Source: Diphasiastrum complanatum
Lineage: Eukaryota; Streptophyta; Lycopodiopsida; Lycopodiales; Lycopodiaceae
Assembly: GCA_029204225.1 (NCBI GenBank)
Contig: CM055092.1
Span: 73,568,857-73,632,856, forward strand
Reading direction: 5' to 3'
DNA length: 64,000 nt
The translations under genes and the position numbers were made by a program. The notes below the pieces were generated by a model. That model saw nothing but the letters and a program-made list of their open reading frames with translations, made no database searches and was not told the DNA's origin. Below are positions 12,786-23,321 of the stretch, in pieces. Within the stretch, counting starts at the first letter, position 1. Each line of letters opens with the position of its first letter.

Positions 12786-13215
12786 GTTTCATGGGCTCGT
12801 TTCGTACGTCGTTTCGAAACGCATATAAAACGTCTGGTTCAAGTTCGAAACAGGAAAAAAAATTTAGGTTTTTTTTTTTTTGAAAATGTGTTTTTGAGGG
12901 TTTACAGATGTCATAGAAAGTCTAGTAACAAGTATCTAGATACATCCAATTTCATGAGAATGCTCTAGATACATCCAATTTCAAGAGGAGAAGTTGTGGT
13001 GAGTCGTGAATATGGTCACTTTCCTCAATCAATTATTGATACTATCATGGATAGGTTGCGAGAATCTGTCATGCCCATTGCCAGTACATACTACAAAGCT
13101 TATGGCACGGTTTTGGAAAAAAATTAGGTCCTTTTTTTTTTTTACTTTACAGTTGTTTCAAACACTGAAACGGTGTTTCGAAACGGGGTCGTTTCATACA
13201 GCCCGTTTCGAGGAA
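12780..13215. repeat. TTTCGAAACG palindrome cluster
   Basis: Copies of GTTTCGAAACG-like palindromes occur near 12808-12820 and 13172-13181, with half-sites CGTTTC and GAAACG around them. Each cluster adjoins a similar block, GGAAAAAAAATTTAGG at about 12854 and GGAAAAAAATTAGG at about 13115, followed by a T run. The arrangement suggests remnants of a small element with palindromic ends. Confidence 0.5.
12935..12985 (+). repeat. 29-bp tandem duplication
   Basis: CTAGATACATCCAATTTCA occurs twice in direct orientation, starting at about 12936 and 12965. Confidence 0.8.
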
Positions 13216-14030
13216 ACACTGGTGGATCTAAGGTTGAATCTAAGATTTCAAATAGTCATATTGAAAACAAAAATAAAAAAAATATTGCAAAGCTCAAACC
13301 TTGATGTGAAGTGAATCTTCACACTACATTAGATTCATGCTACAAACATGTCTTAAGGTTTTGAGAGTTAAACCTGTCAATCACACATCTAACAAGCTTA
13401 CAATCAATGCTGAACGTGGAAGCATGTCAGAAGCATACTATTTTCAAGTTGTGTGTGGCTCCCATAGTAAGATTTTCATCTCACTTTTGAATTTGCAAGA
13501 TAACACCCCAAGAAGGCTTTATAATACAAAATCAAATTTGAGTTAAATGTATAATTGTATACATGATGCTATCACAATATTCTAGTATGAGTTTATGATG
13601 CAAGCAAACAAACATTTGAATCTCCCAAGCTTGAGGACCAATTGCATTTCATCAAAGGTTCCCAAACATAGGGTGCATTTACCTTTATATGGCCCAGGTA
13701 TAAGCAGTTTGTTATTGTATTTTTGACATTCTGAGTTAGAAAGCTTTTCTCTAAGTAAGAGAGCCATATGATTCCAAAAATTTATCCTGGTTGTGAAAGC
13801 ATAAAACTATAAACACACAAAATGAGGATCAAAATTTGATTACAACACTCATTGACAAAGCATGACAAAATTCAAAAAGAATTCTTTCCTTACAATTCTC
13901 TCTGTCATTTTTGTTGGTTTTTCAAATAAAACTTATATCTCAATTTAATTCAGCTAAATTTGTCTAAATAGTTCTACATGAAATCTTTGTAATCAGAGCA
14001 ATCCATCAATTGAACAATAAGGAGATGCCC
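13216..14030. other. No gene seen; probable clpP downstream flank
   Basis: AT-rich sequence downstream of clpP on that gene's strand. No long frame or recognised repeat. No canonical AATAAA signal on the minus strand close to the clpP stop was convincing, so the 3' end of the transcript is undetermined. Confidence 0.4.
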
Positions 14031-14373
14031 CGAAAGCTTGTCCGAGAAGTGCTCGGAACCCCCATCCTCAGTAGGACAATCAGACGGACTTCATTGGCAG
14101 TGGCTCTCAACTCATTAAATGGATCCTGACATACACCTTAAATGGGCATATATCGACTGCAGTTTAGGTCTAAGGATATCTGATCTTCACAAAATGGTCA
14201 ATGTCAGACACACACTGATAAGATACTTGAGAGAAAAGTTATTTTGGAAAGCAACCAATGGGCCTGGAGTGGGATCTTCACACTTATGGAGTGAGAGAGG
14301 TTACTTCTGACATCAAACAATTGGTCCGATTTGGGATCTTCAAACTACTGTACCTTACGAAGTTAGGCAAAGC

Positions 14374-15138
14374 CTACTTGCTCTCTTTTGTGATTGGAGC
14401 ATCTGCAATAAGCGATGCTGGCCTCTGTGTAATAACTTCATCCACCAGGCCAAACTCCTTAGCTTCCTCAGGTGACATGAAATGGTCCCGGTCCATGGTT
14501 TGTTCTATTTTCTCGATACCATTTCCAGTGTGTTTTGAGTACAACTTATTCAGACGAGCTCGCATATCCAAAATCTCACGTGCCTGAATGGCTATGTCAC
14601 TTGCCTGTCCGCTGGCACCACCAGAGGGCTGGTGGATCATAACCCTAGCATTCGGCAACGATCTTCTTTCCCCTGGTTCACCGGCAGCCAGCAACAACGA
14701 TCCCATTGAGGCTGCCTGCCCCACACAAAGCGTGCTCACAGGACATCGGATGTATTGCATAGTATCATAAATTGCCAAGCCTGCCGTGACAACGCCCCCA
14801 GGAGAGTTGATGTAAAGATGAATAGGCTTGGTAGGGTTTTCAGATTCAAGGTACAGAAGCTGTGCTACAACAAGGGAGGCGGTATCATCCGATATGGCAC
14901 CGTGAATGGAAACTATGCGCTCCTTGAGCAAGCGAGAAAAGATGTCATAGGCTCTCTCACCACGCGGGGTGTGCTCGATCACCATAGGCACCAATCCGTA
15001 TGCACGCTGCTGCGCCAGCGGCAGCAGCGTCCAGCAGGAAGATGGGGGAGCAGCAGCAGGAGACGATGCGCCATTGCAGCGGTGAAGAAGCAGCAATGGC
15101 CAGGAGAGCAAGCGTCGTCGGGCAGCCGCTCCTCTCAT
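14374..15138 (-). CDS. clpP: Mitochondrial-type ATP-dependent Clp protease proteolytic subunit
   Basis: This is the serine peptidase subunit that forms a 14-mer barrel and degrades proteins unfolded by a ClpX-type ATPase. The 254 residues show the family in full: [12 protein letters not shown] (64-75), LYINSPGG (108-115), [11 protein letters not shown] (120-130), the nucleophile Ser144 in [11 protein letters not shown], His169 in MIHQPSGG and Asp218 in MDRDHF. The triad is complete. Residues 1-47 are rich in Arg, Leu and Ala and lack acidic residues, fitting a mitochondrial presequence cleaved before GLVPMVIEH. The sequence is closer to mitochondrial or bacterial ClpP than to plastid ClpP/ClpR forms. 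The start is well supported: an in-frame TGA lies 20 codons upstream (15199-15201) with no other ATG between. There is no intron. It is the only intact cellular gene seen in the window. Plants usually call this nuclear gene CLPP2; that name is inferred. Confidence 0.95.
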   Translation of the reverse strand: MRGAAARRRLLSWPLLLLHRCNGASSPAAAPPSSCWTLLPLAQQRAYGLVPMVIEHTPRGERAYDIFSRLLKERIVSIHGAISDDTASLVVAQLLYLESENPTKPIHLYINSPGGVVTAGLAIYDTMQYIRCPVSTLCVGQAASMGSLLLAAGEPGERRSLPNARVMIHQPSGGASGQASDIAIQAREILDMRARLNKLYSKHTGNGIEKIEQTMDRDHFMSPEEAKEFGLVDEVITQRPASLIADAPITKESK

Positions 15139-15300
15139 GGAGATATGTCGCGATTGCCAAATGCAAGCTTCGTTGCGATCACCTCCAAAACCTAATAATC
15201 AGAAGAAGAAAGAAGAAAGAAGGAACAGTGCTTGCCTTCTTCTTGTAATTTGACAGTCTTTTGAGCGTACACTATATGTGTGAATCAAACCCTCTCTTAT
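15139..15300 (-). promoter_or_regulatory. clpP 5' leader and probable promoter region
   Basis: On the minus strand the leader contains a pyrimidine stretch of repeated CTT/TTC (about 15202-15225), typical of plant core promoters or leaders. A weak TATA-like ATATAG lies near 15270. Beyond 15300 AT-rich repeat DNA begins, so the usable promoter appears short. The transcription start is not determinable from sequence. Confidence 0.4.
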
Positions 15301-15534
15301 CATATAATAGTTTTTATCATATAATAGTTTTTAGATGGGCTTGTTTACAATGTGTTGTTAAACACACATTGTCAAGCATACTTAGTGTCATTAAGAAGAC
15401 CACCGCCTTTTAAAATTATGACAATTCCATGAATGACATTAGAGTGCATAATCTGTTTGTTTCATCTAGGAGAGCTTTGTATTTCCATGATGAGTTTTTA
15501 TTTTTAAGATCGTTCCCATAAGGGGTGCTTGTTT
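15300..15534. other. No gene seen
   Basis: AT-rich spacer between the clpP promoter side and the dispersed repeat. A short direct duplication of TATCATATAATAGTTTT lies at about 15297-15332. Confidence 0.5.
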
Positions 15535-15745
15535 TTGTTTGTACTACGTAAAGGTGGTCTCCAAACTCAATCTAGACTGCAATATGAGGTGACACATATT
15601 ATTAGTCTTGTTCTTTGCTAAGGGATGTATTTGTAAGAAACTTCATTTCATCTTGTTGCTCCAACTTTCTTTTTCCTTTGTCTTTTCTTGCACTCATCGT
15701 TATTTTTCAATAGCATAGTTTTACATGCATATCACTAAATAATTT
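15535..15745 (-). repeat. Dispersed repeat, inverted match to 5165-5405
   Basis: Reverse complement of the block at 5165-5405. It contains GAGGTGACACATATTATTAG and GGGATGTATTTGTAAGAAAC. It ends where the copia A LTR sequence begins. Confidence 0.75.
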
Positions 15746-15746
15746 T

Positions 15747-16382
15747 GATAATCACGAAACTGTATGAATATGCTTCTTGGTTTCCAAGGGGAGGCTGGAA
15801 CTGTATATATATGAATAACTATTTATACTAAGAAATTAGGTCGTGAATTGCGATCGCCAGTTGGCTGGTGATCAGCTGGCATCCATCCAGTCCTTGTCAT
15901 TGATTGTTGATAAGCAGTGAAATTGGTCGTAAACGTTCTGTCTGCATAAATGAACCAAAACTGTAGCTTTGCAGAAATAAACTAAAACAGCCACAGGAGA
16001 CACTGTCGGGTTTTTCGCGAAAAAGGAGAAAAAGGAGAGGTACCCTTAAATCTCATTTAGGGTTGTCCCACACTTTGCTAGAGTCATTTTCTTAACATTT
16101 GAGGCTCTTTAGAAAAAGCGAAAAATGCGACACTATGATTTTACACGAGATTTTTGTCAAGCAAAAAATGCGAAAAAGGAGAAGCTGGATTTTTCAACGG
16201 GATTCCTGACAGGCGAAAAAGGAGACACTGTTGTAAACTCCGTGTAATTCTGCAGACTGTGTAAAAACACTTTGTAATTCTGCGGACTGTGTAAACACAC
16301 GGGAAAATCCGCAGAACTGGATAAACAATGGATGAAGATTAAAAGCGATTAGTCGATTGGTAAGAAGGATAATAATCCAACA
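15747..16382 (-). mobile_element. Copia A 3' LTR, outer part missing
   Basis: On the minus strand this begins TGTTGGATTATT at 16382, directly after a polypurine tract. It matches the complete LTR of copia B (24282-25543), but only about the first half is present; similarity stops at about 15747 against the dispersed repeat. It carries two copies of a roughly 28-bp unit with TGTAATTCTGC (16243-16300), as copia B does. Confidence 0.85.
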
Positions 16383-16394
16383 CTCCCCCTTAAG
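16383..16394 (-). other. Polypurine tract of copia A
   Basis: On the minus strand TTAAGGGGGAGTG directly precedes the LTR start TGTTGG. This is the usual plus-strand priming site for copia elements and fixes the LTR edge at 16382. Confidence 0.85.
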
Positions 16395-16499
16395 TTAAAT
16401 CCTTGAATGCCTTGACCTTCAAACTTAGTTCTACACAGAATCTTCTGTGTGACTCCAAACTTAATGCTTTAGTAAAAACATTTGTTGTCATATCTTGTG

Positions 16500-17177
16500 T
16501 TCTACAGTACTACAATCTGACCTCTTCGTTGAGAACTTTGTTTTTGACGAAATGATACTTCAGTTCAATGTGCTTACTCCTAGAATGAAATCTAGGGTTG
16601 GCTGATAAAGCGATGGCACTTTGATTATCACAAAATAATGTCATCGGAACATATTGATTTAGACTGATATCTGAGAGTAAGTTCCTCAACCAAATTGCTT
16701 CCTTTGTGGCTTGAGAGGCTGCGATATACTCTGATTCAGTGGAAAATAGAGCTATCGAAGATTGCTTGCGACTGTTCCAGGAAATTGGACCGTTGTTGAG
16801 GAAGAATGTAAATCCGAAAGTGGATTTACGAGTGTCTACATCTCTTGCCCAACTCGCATCTATGTAACCACTGAGTAAATTGAGTTTGTCGTTGTCGACT
16901 GCTTTATAGCAAATACAAAGTCCATAGTAGCTCGAAGATATCTCATGACTCTGATAAGATCCTTCCAATGTGTTATACCTAGATTAGTCATATACTGACT
17001 GAGAGAGCTGACTGCAAAAGCTATGTCTGGCCTGATATAGATCATGGCATACATAAGAGATCCTATAATAGAATGGTCAGGATACTCACGCATCTGATGC
17101 CTCTCATGAATTGTTTGGGAACACTGGTCCTTGAAAATTTCAGTCTTGGTTCCATTGGTGAGAGAACTATCTTGCAA
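16500..17177 (-). pseudogene. Copia A RNase H region
   Basis: Minus-strand frames encode YPDHSIIGSLMYAM, RPDIAFAVSSLSQYM and then GYIDASWARDVDTRKST, ISWNSRKQSSIALFSTESEY and RSKHIELKYHFVK. This is the conserved end of copia Pol, where RNase H removes the RNA template. One frameshift separates 16860-17177 from 16510-16968. The nearest relatives in the window are copia B (25630-26344) and copia F (54400-55048). Confidence 0.9.
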
Positions 17178-17186
17178 TTCATCAGA

Positions 17187-18175
17187 TTATATCTGACTAA
17201 CATGTTGTAGATGTACCTCTATTGTGTAATGTAGACCAACTTTTGTTTTCTGTACCAAGGTATAAATAAGCTTTGTCCAAATCTGTCTGTCGAATTCGGA
17301 AGATAGCATTATCTTGGCTTCTTTTATCAAATCGGTACTATTGTTGAAAAGCAATGTATCATCCACGTACAAAGTGATAATGATAAAGGACTATTGCACT
17401 GCTTTGAAGTAAATGTTTGAATCTGAAGAGCTAGGTGTATAGCTGTGATCAATAAGAAAAGTATTGATCCTTTGAAACCATGCTCGAGCAGATTGCGTCA
17501 AGCCATAAAGTGCCTTATGGAGTTTATACACGTAGAGGTGCTTAACCTCGATAATATAACCTTCAGGTTGCACCATGTAAATGTCTTCTTTGATAACTCC
17601 ATTTAGATATGTTGTCTGTACATCCATTTGATGTATTTCCAAATCTGCTACAATGACAAATGATAGCAAAACTCGAATAGAAGAATGCTTGACTACTGGA
17701 CTGAAGGTCTCAGTGTAATCGACGTTGTATACCTGAGAAAATCCTCTGGCTACAAGTCGTGCCTTTCTTCTGTTGATGCTTCCATCTACGTTGTACTTGA
17801 CTTTGAGAATCCATTTGCAATCAACTACATTTCTGCTGGCAAGTAATTCGATAATCGTCCACGTCTGGTTCTTGATAAGAGATGAATACTCTTTATCCAT
17901 AGCTTCTTTCCAAAGATCTGAATCGGCCTGACTGAATGCCTCTTGGACAAACGTTGGTTCCTAAGATAAGATGCAGACTCATCGATATACCGTTTAGGTG
18001 GTCTGTTGGTCCTTGAAGATCTTCTAGGTAATATAGAAAGTTGATTATTTCCATCATATTGTAGTTGCTGGTCTGCAACATCATCTTCTGATCTGTCATT
18101 GATTTGTTGTTCGTCAAGAGTAGAGGAGCTTGGACCTTCAATAAGAATAGTCGACTGAGGAATTGGAAAGTTCAA
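17187..18175 (-). pseudogene. Copia A reverse transcriptase, frameshifted
   Basis: The frame 17391-17900 shows CKWILKVKYNVDGSI, RRKARLVARGFSQVYNVDY, TFSPVVKHSSIR and DVQTTYLNGVIKEDIYM, the copia RT fingers and first catalytic region. The frame at 17187-17372 opens with MYVDDTLLF, the YVDD catalytic box. At least two frameshifts and stops separate these parts, so the product is dead. 17893-18175 encodes the variable integrase-RT linker (RSSRTNRPPKRY). Confidence 0.9.
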
Positions 18176-19199
18176 AGCGTTAGGAGAATATGATAGGTCG
18201 GCTACATAGGGACTGCTCTTTTCTTTGATCTCTTGAAACTGATCTGAATATAGGTTGTTGTTGAAATAGCTTCAGCCTAGAAGCACTTCGGAAGTGTCGC
18301 ATGTGATAACATGCATTTTGCCGATTCAACTAAGGTTCTATTCTTTCTCTCAACAAGACCATTTGACTGAGGCGAATAGGAAGTGATGTATTGTTGCTCA
18401 ATGCTGGTGTTAAGGCAATAATCCTTGAATTTGTTGGAGAAGTACTTTCCCCCGTTATCTGACCTCAGTGCTTTGATTCGTTTGCCAGTTTGATTCTCAT
18501 CATGCTCTTTGAATTGTCTGAATTTGATGAAAGCCTCTAATTTCTATTTAAGAAAATAAACAAATGTTCTTCTAGAGAATTCGTCAATAAAAGTAATGAA
18601 ATACTTTGCATCAAGCAATGAAGGAGTTTGCATAGGTCCACATATATCTATATGAACAACATCTAACAGATCTTTTGCTACATGCATATGGTTTGATCTA
18701 AAAGGAATACTAGCCTGCTTTCCAAAGATGCAGCTATGATAGACAGGGAGTTCGACCTTACCAGAAGGATAGTTGAGATTAAGGACCATGGATTGTCTGG
18801 ACATGTTCATAATAGATGCATGATTCAAGTGTCCTAAGTGATGATGCCATAGTAATGCTTTATTGACTACAACAGAGGTTTTCAAGGCTTGACTAGACTC
18901 TGAATAGCAATGTGCCAATCTATATAAGTAACCTTGTCTCTTATCGAGTGCAAGGATCTTATTACTCCTATCAACGATTTTGCATCGATCAGATTCGAAT
19001 TCTACCTTATGACCTAAATTTGTAATTCTACTCATTGATAACAGATTTGTAGAGAGTTTAGGAACATATAAGACCTTTGATAGTAATTTGAATTAATCAT
19101 GTTGGAATCGCAATCTTATAGTACTTTCACCTTCAATAGTGTAAGTACTATTGTTACCAAGATGAACAAATTTCTTCGTGATGTAAGGAGTGTAGGAGT
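18176..19199 (-). pseudogene. Copia A integrase and protease remnant
   Basis: 18544-19035 encodes the end of the protease region (MSRITNLGHKVEFES), the pre-integrase zinc motif (LWHHHLGHLNHASI with one of its cysteines replaced, VYHSCIFGK) and the start of the integrase core HIDICGPMQTPSLLDAKYF. Further left, in other frames, RSDNG and NGLVERKN supply the remaining acidic residues of the DDE triad. A deletion of about 250 bp near 18245-18260, relative to copia B 27446-27696, removes part of the integrase C-terminal region. To the right the frame ends at 19199 in LTR sequence; gag, the protease active site and the primer site are gone. Confidence 0.85.
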
Positions 19200-19531
19200 T
19201 GCGTGAAAAAGGAGACGACGCCCTTAAATCTCATTTAGGGTTGCCCCACACTTTGCTAGAGTCATTTCCTTGACATTTGAGGCTCTTTAATAAAAAGTGA
19301 AAAATGCGACACTGTGATTTTACGCAAGATTTCTGTCAGGCGAAAAATGCGAAAAAGGAGAAGCTGCATTTTTCAACGGGATTCCTGACAGGCGAAAAAG
19401 GAGACACTATCGTAAACTCCGTGTAATTCTGCAGACTGTGTAAACACACGGGAAAATCCGCAGAACTGGATAAACAATGGATGAAGATTAAAACCGATTA
19501 GTCGATTGGTAAGAAGGAGAATAATCCAACA
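19200..19531 (-). mobile_element. Copia A 5' LTR, inner part missing
   Basis: On the minus strand it starts TGTTGGATTATTC at 19531. It matches the copia B LTR up to the block GAAAAAGGAGACGACGCCC and then joins protease-region sequence directly at about 19199. No primer site remains. Only one copy of the TGTAATTCTGC unit is present (19422-19449), unlike the left LTR. Confidence 0.85.
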
Positions 19532-19540
19532 GTTTATGGA

Positions 19541-20130
19541 TGTTGGTATCTCTCTCTCCCTGATCCAATAGTTAATCTAGATTCATTCATGTTGTTGCAT
19601 ATTTACTCGCATTGTCGCACAGTCTACATAAATGCACTGAAATTGCAAACAAGTATGTACGCGATAGTCAAATTATTGGAGTCTCAACAGTCAATTATCG
19701 AAGGGATATCGACTGTAGACTATCGACAAAAGCCCAAAGGTTCAATTTTAAATAGCTATTGAATTGAACATTTGAACCTTTGTGCACCTCAACTCCAACT
19801 AATTTGACTCCAATTCGAAATTGACAATTGTCAACTATCTAATTAGCATGCTATCACTACTTTAATTCCTCATAACATGATTCTATCAAATTGATAGAAT
19901 AATTGTTATCTTGTTCTGATACTATAGCTAAAGTTTGTTCTTTTATTCTTAAGTCGTTGATGGTAGTCAAGAAAACTATCAAAAGACCAACTTCCATATG
20001 GATTCTCAAAGTAAGATTGGTCTCTCGTAGACAAGCTCGATGGATCCAATTTTCATTTGTGAAAATTTAAGATAAAAATTGTGCTAATGGCCAAGGAGCT
20101 ATGGGATGTTGTCGCAAGTATCGAAGACAA
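19541..20130 (+). mobile_element. 5' fragment of a copia F-like element (LTR plus gag start)
   Basis: It begins TGTTGGTATC and follows the copia F 3' LTR start at 55170 through TTCATTCATG, the GCATATTT block and GCACAGTCTAC. Later, CTTAAGTCGTTGATGG and ATGGATTCTCAAAG (about 19997) match the copia F leader and gag start (51220-51280), continuing to GAGCTATGGGATGTTGT. In-frame stops appear within about 12 codons of that ATG. No primer site remains. It abuts the copia A LTR edge at 19531. Confidence 0.7.
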
Positions 20131-20609
20131 GCCGAATGCGGATGACTTAGTGTTACGTATCCATTAGGGCACACAACAAGTTACCTAAGGTGATGGTCTC
20201 ATTTATTGGACAGAACGATGGTATGGAGCTATAGGTCTTTTGGATGTTACGTGTTAATGTCCTATTGGCATGCGATGACCCTTTGTTATGGACCTACGTC
20301 GGTGTACACATCTGACGCGTGTCGTTACATGACTCCTATGGTTAGAGATGACACCACCTAGACTATTTATATAGAGGTTTATCTCCATGAGCTTGTCATG
20401 CATTCTCTCATGGAGAATGAAGAGCTCTTCCACTGGTGTCAAGTAATGACGTTTATTTAGGCCTCAGAATGTAGATAGGCAAGCGTCAAGGATAAAGTAT
20501 GGTGGTATGGGAGACCATGGCTTATCGGAGATCCCTTGCTTGATGGTGGTCTATAGCTCCAATGCATAGGGGAGAGGTGGAAGTACCTCTATGGATGGGC
20601 GGTAATGTA
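20131..20609. other. No gene recognised
   Basis: Between the copia fragment and repeat X lies slightly GC-richer DNA with short frames only. It has no match elsewhere in the window that I can see. Confidence 0.45.
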
Positions 20610-21652
20610 CTGTGTGTGTGCGTGTGTTCCCGTTGTTGAGAAGCTTCATGGTTTGCTTAAGCTTATGTCACATTATTGCGAAGCTTTTATACTCATGTTA
20701 AGCATCAATAAATTCGCTATCCTGCCCAAGCAAACATTTATTTTCCTCACTTGGTCCTCAATGATGGAAACGAAATAGCACAATATCATCAAACATTTAG
20801 GGTCCCTATAGGTATTTAAGTCACAATAAAGATTGGATGGAGTGAATTATTCATACAATCCAAAATATATTATAAGTGGTATGACAAAAGAAGAAGTTCT
20901 TGCATCATTCAAAAGCAAGTAGTGTCTCCTATGATGGTTTATTAGCTCTCGTGCTAGAAAAGAAGCACATCATCATACAGTTCAAAAAAAATTATTTCAC
21001 CCAAGTTTGTACGGAAAAGAGGGAGATTAGGAATCTTCAAATAGTGGCTTGGAAGTACTATATTGCCCCCAACTCTTTTGAGGATTGGGAATCACAAAGA
21101 TAGCTACATGATTAATAACTAGAAATTACCCAAAATCCACAACCAACGAAGGAAAAATGTGTTGAAGGATTCGCATATCAAATTTTGTGATAAATATGAG
21201 TCAAGCAATGGAGATAATATTTTTAATGTAGACAAGAATAATAAATAAAACCAAGGAATTGTTGTATTCATACATAGTCCTTACGTCAATACAAAGTACA
21301 CCTTTGACCAAATTTTATAGCAAATTGAATCCCAATCAATCCTAAAAGTGATGGAGAATGCACATTTTATTGATCTAGATCCAAACTATGAGCTACAATC
21401 AAGACTAGTTACCAAAACTAGCTAATCTTGGCATTTAACTCCACAAAAGGCACATAGATTTGATCAAACATTCCAAAGAAAAGTGCAGCAAGCATCCTAG
21501 ACCTATAATCAACTTCAGTACCTTCTAAACAATGTAATTAATGCATAAGAACACTCACATATGATACCTTTAACTTGCCATTCCAATACAATGTTGATGG
21601 AAGTGAAAAATCTCGAATTTTCATCATCAAATTCACAAGATTTACAATGATA

Positions 21653-21755
21653 GGCTAAGCATCTAGACACGTGGCATGTGCCACATCACCACTTACATTG
21701 TTGGACATAGGGCTAAGCATCTAGACACGTGGCATGTGCCACATCACCGCTTACA
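21653..21755 (+). repeat. 58-bp tandem duplication inside repeat X
   Basis: GGCTAAGCATCTAGACACG and the following GGCATGTGCCACATCACC occur at 21653 and again at 21711, nearly identical. The left copy of repeat X has only one such unit (about 2757-2815), so the duplication arose in the right copy. Confidence 0.85.
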
Positions 21756-21864
21756 AGTGGAATTACATCAAACTAGACAAGCTAGAATTGTGAAATTTCA
21801 ATACTCCTCACCATCTAGCTAGATGATAACATGACTTTACTAATTAAGCCAAGGGCTGATCTAA

Positions 21865-23321
21865 GCTTTAAAAATACAGCCTTTTGAAGAATTTTTTTTT
21901 TTTCAATATATTAGTAATCCATTCTTCACTTGGAACATGTTCCCATGAGACCTCCTTAACTTGGACCTTCTCCCTTACAAAATGATGAGCAACTTCTATG
22001 TGTTTGCTCCTTGCATAGTAGATTGTATTGGATGCTAGGTGTGGGGGCCGAGATGTTATCATTGTAGATGTGTGGAATGAAACCTGATCTGATCACTTTG
22101 AGCTCCTCAAGAAACCTCTTGATCCATAGCACCTCCTTGGTTTTGGTTGTTAGAGCCTTGTACTTAGCCTCGGTTGATGAAAGATATATTGTTTCTTGCT
22201 TTTTTGGTAGCCAAGAGACTACACCTTCTCCAATGAAAGTTGCAAAGGCACTTGTTGATTTTTTATCTTTCTTCTCCCTCACAAAATCCGAATCACAAAA
22301 AAGCATGCAAGTTAATGGAGTCACCTCTATAAAGGATCCCAAAATCTAGTGTGCCCGAGATGTTTCTCAATATCCTTTTGGCACATTTCCAATGGATAAC
22401 TGATGGATCTTGCATATTTTGACTGAGCTTGCAAACACTATAGCAAAGATCAGGTCTAGTTATGGTTATCCACATTAAGGAGCCATTAATTTGCCTATAT
22501 AGAGTGATGTCCTTGAATGATCTTTCATCCTCTTTATTGGTTACTTTTACATCATGCTCCATGGGAGTCTCTACATGCTTACATTCATGCATGGTAATCT
22601 ATTGAGTAATGAAAGAGCATACTTAGATTGAAAAATGTAGACATAATCTAAAGATCTAACTACTTCCATACCCAAAATGAAGTGTAAATGGCCTCGAGAT
22701 CTACCATCTTGAACTCTTTAAATAGACCTAGCTTAGTTTTCTAAATCCCTTCTAAGTCAGCTCCACTAAGTATGATATCATCAACATAAAGCAATAAAAG
22801 TACAATGCCTTTTTCACTAAATCTTATCTACAAATTGGGATCATACTCACTAGGAGTAAATCCAATAGAGATAAGAAAAGAATTGAGCCTTGTATTCCAA
22901 GATCTACTAGCTTGTTTTAAACCATACAAGCTCCTCTTGAGATGGCACACTTTGTCTTCCATCCCTTGCTTGATGAAGCCCTCATGCTACTTCATGAATA
23001 TGTCCTCATCCAAAAGCCATTTAGAAATAAATTTGACACATCCATTTGAGACAACATCCAACCAAAGTGAGAAGCAAGAACAATAATTAGTCTTATGATG
23101 ACCATCTTTGCCATAGGTACAAAGGTCTCATCATAATCTATGCCCTTGGATTGAGCATACCCATCGGCCAAGCCTTGCCTTGTGCTTAGAAACACTCCCA
23201 TCTTGATTCATCTTGAGCTTAATAACCCACTTGCATCCAATCACATTCTTATCCATAGGTAGATCAACAATTGCACCCTATAGTGTCATATTTGTAATTG
23301 CTTCCCAGTTACTTGCCATCT
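21865..23321 (-). pseudogene. Copia RT/RNase H fragment inside repeat X
   Basis: Minus-strand frames give [19 protein letters not shown] and SQMDVSNLFLNG (RT, 22992-23201), then DLCYSVCKLSQNMQDPSVIHW and RISGTLDFGI-like sequence (22293-22592). RNase H strings SAFATFIGEGVVSWLPKKQ and YLSSTEAKYKAL follow at 21956-22342, and RSKHIEVAHHFVREKV at 21868-22062. Several frameshifts and stops are present. No LTR or polypurine tract is visible at either end, so it is a truncated insertion. It is closer to the fragment at 35224-36045 than to copia A or B. Confidence 0.85.

Noticed and set aside
14755-15248. Plus-strand frames opposite clpP
   Set aside because: Shadows of the conserved clpP coding strand; GC-rich antisense frames without motifs.
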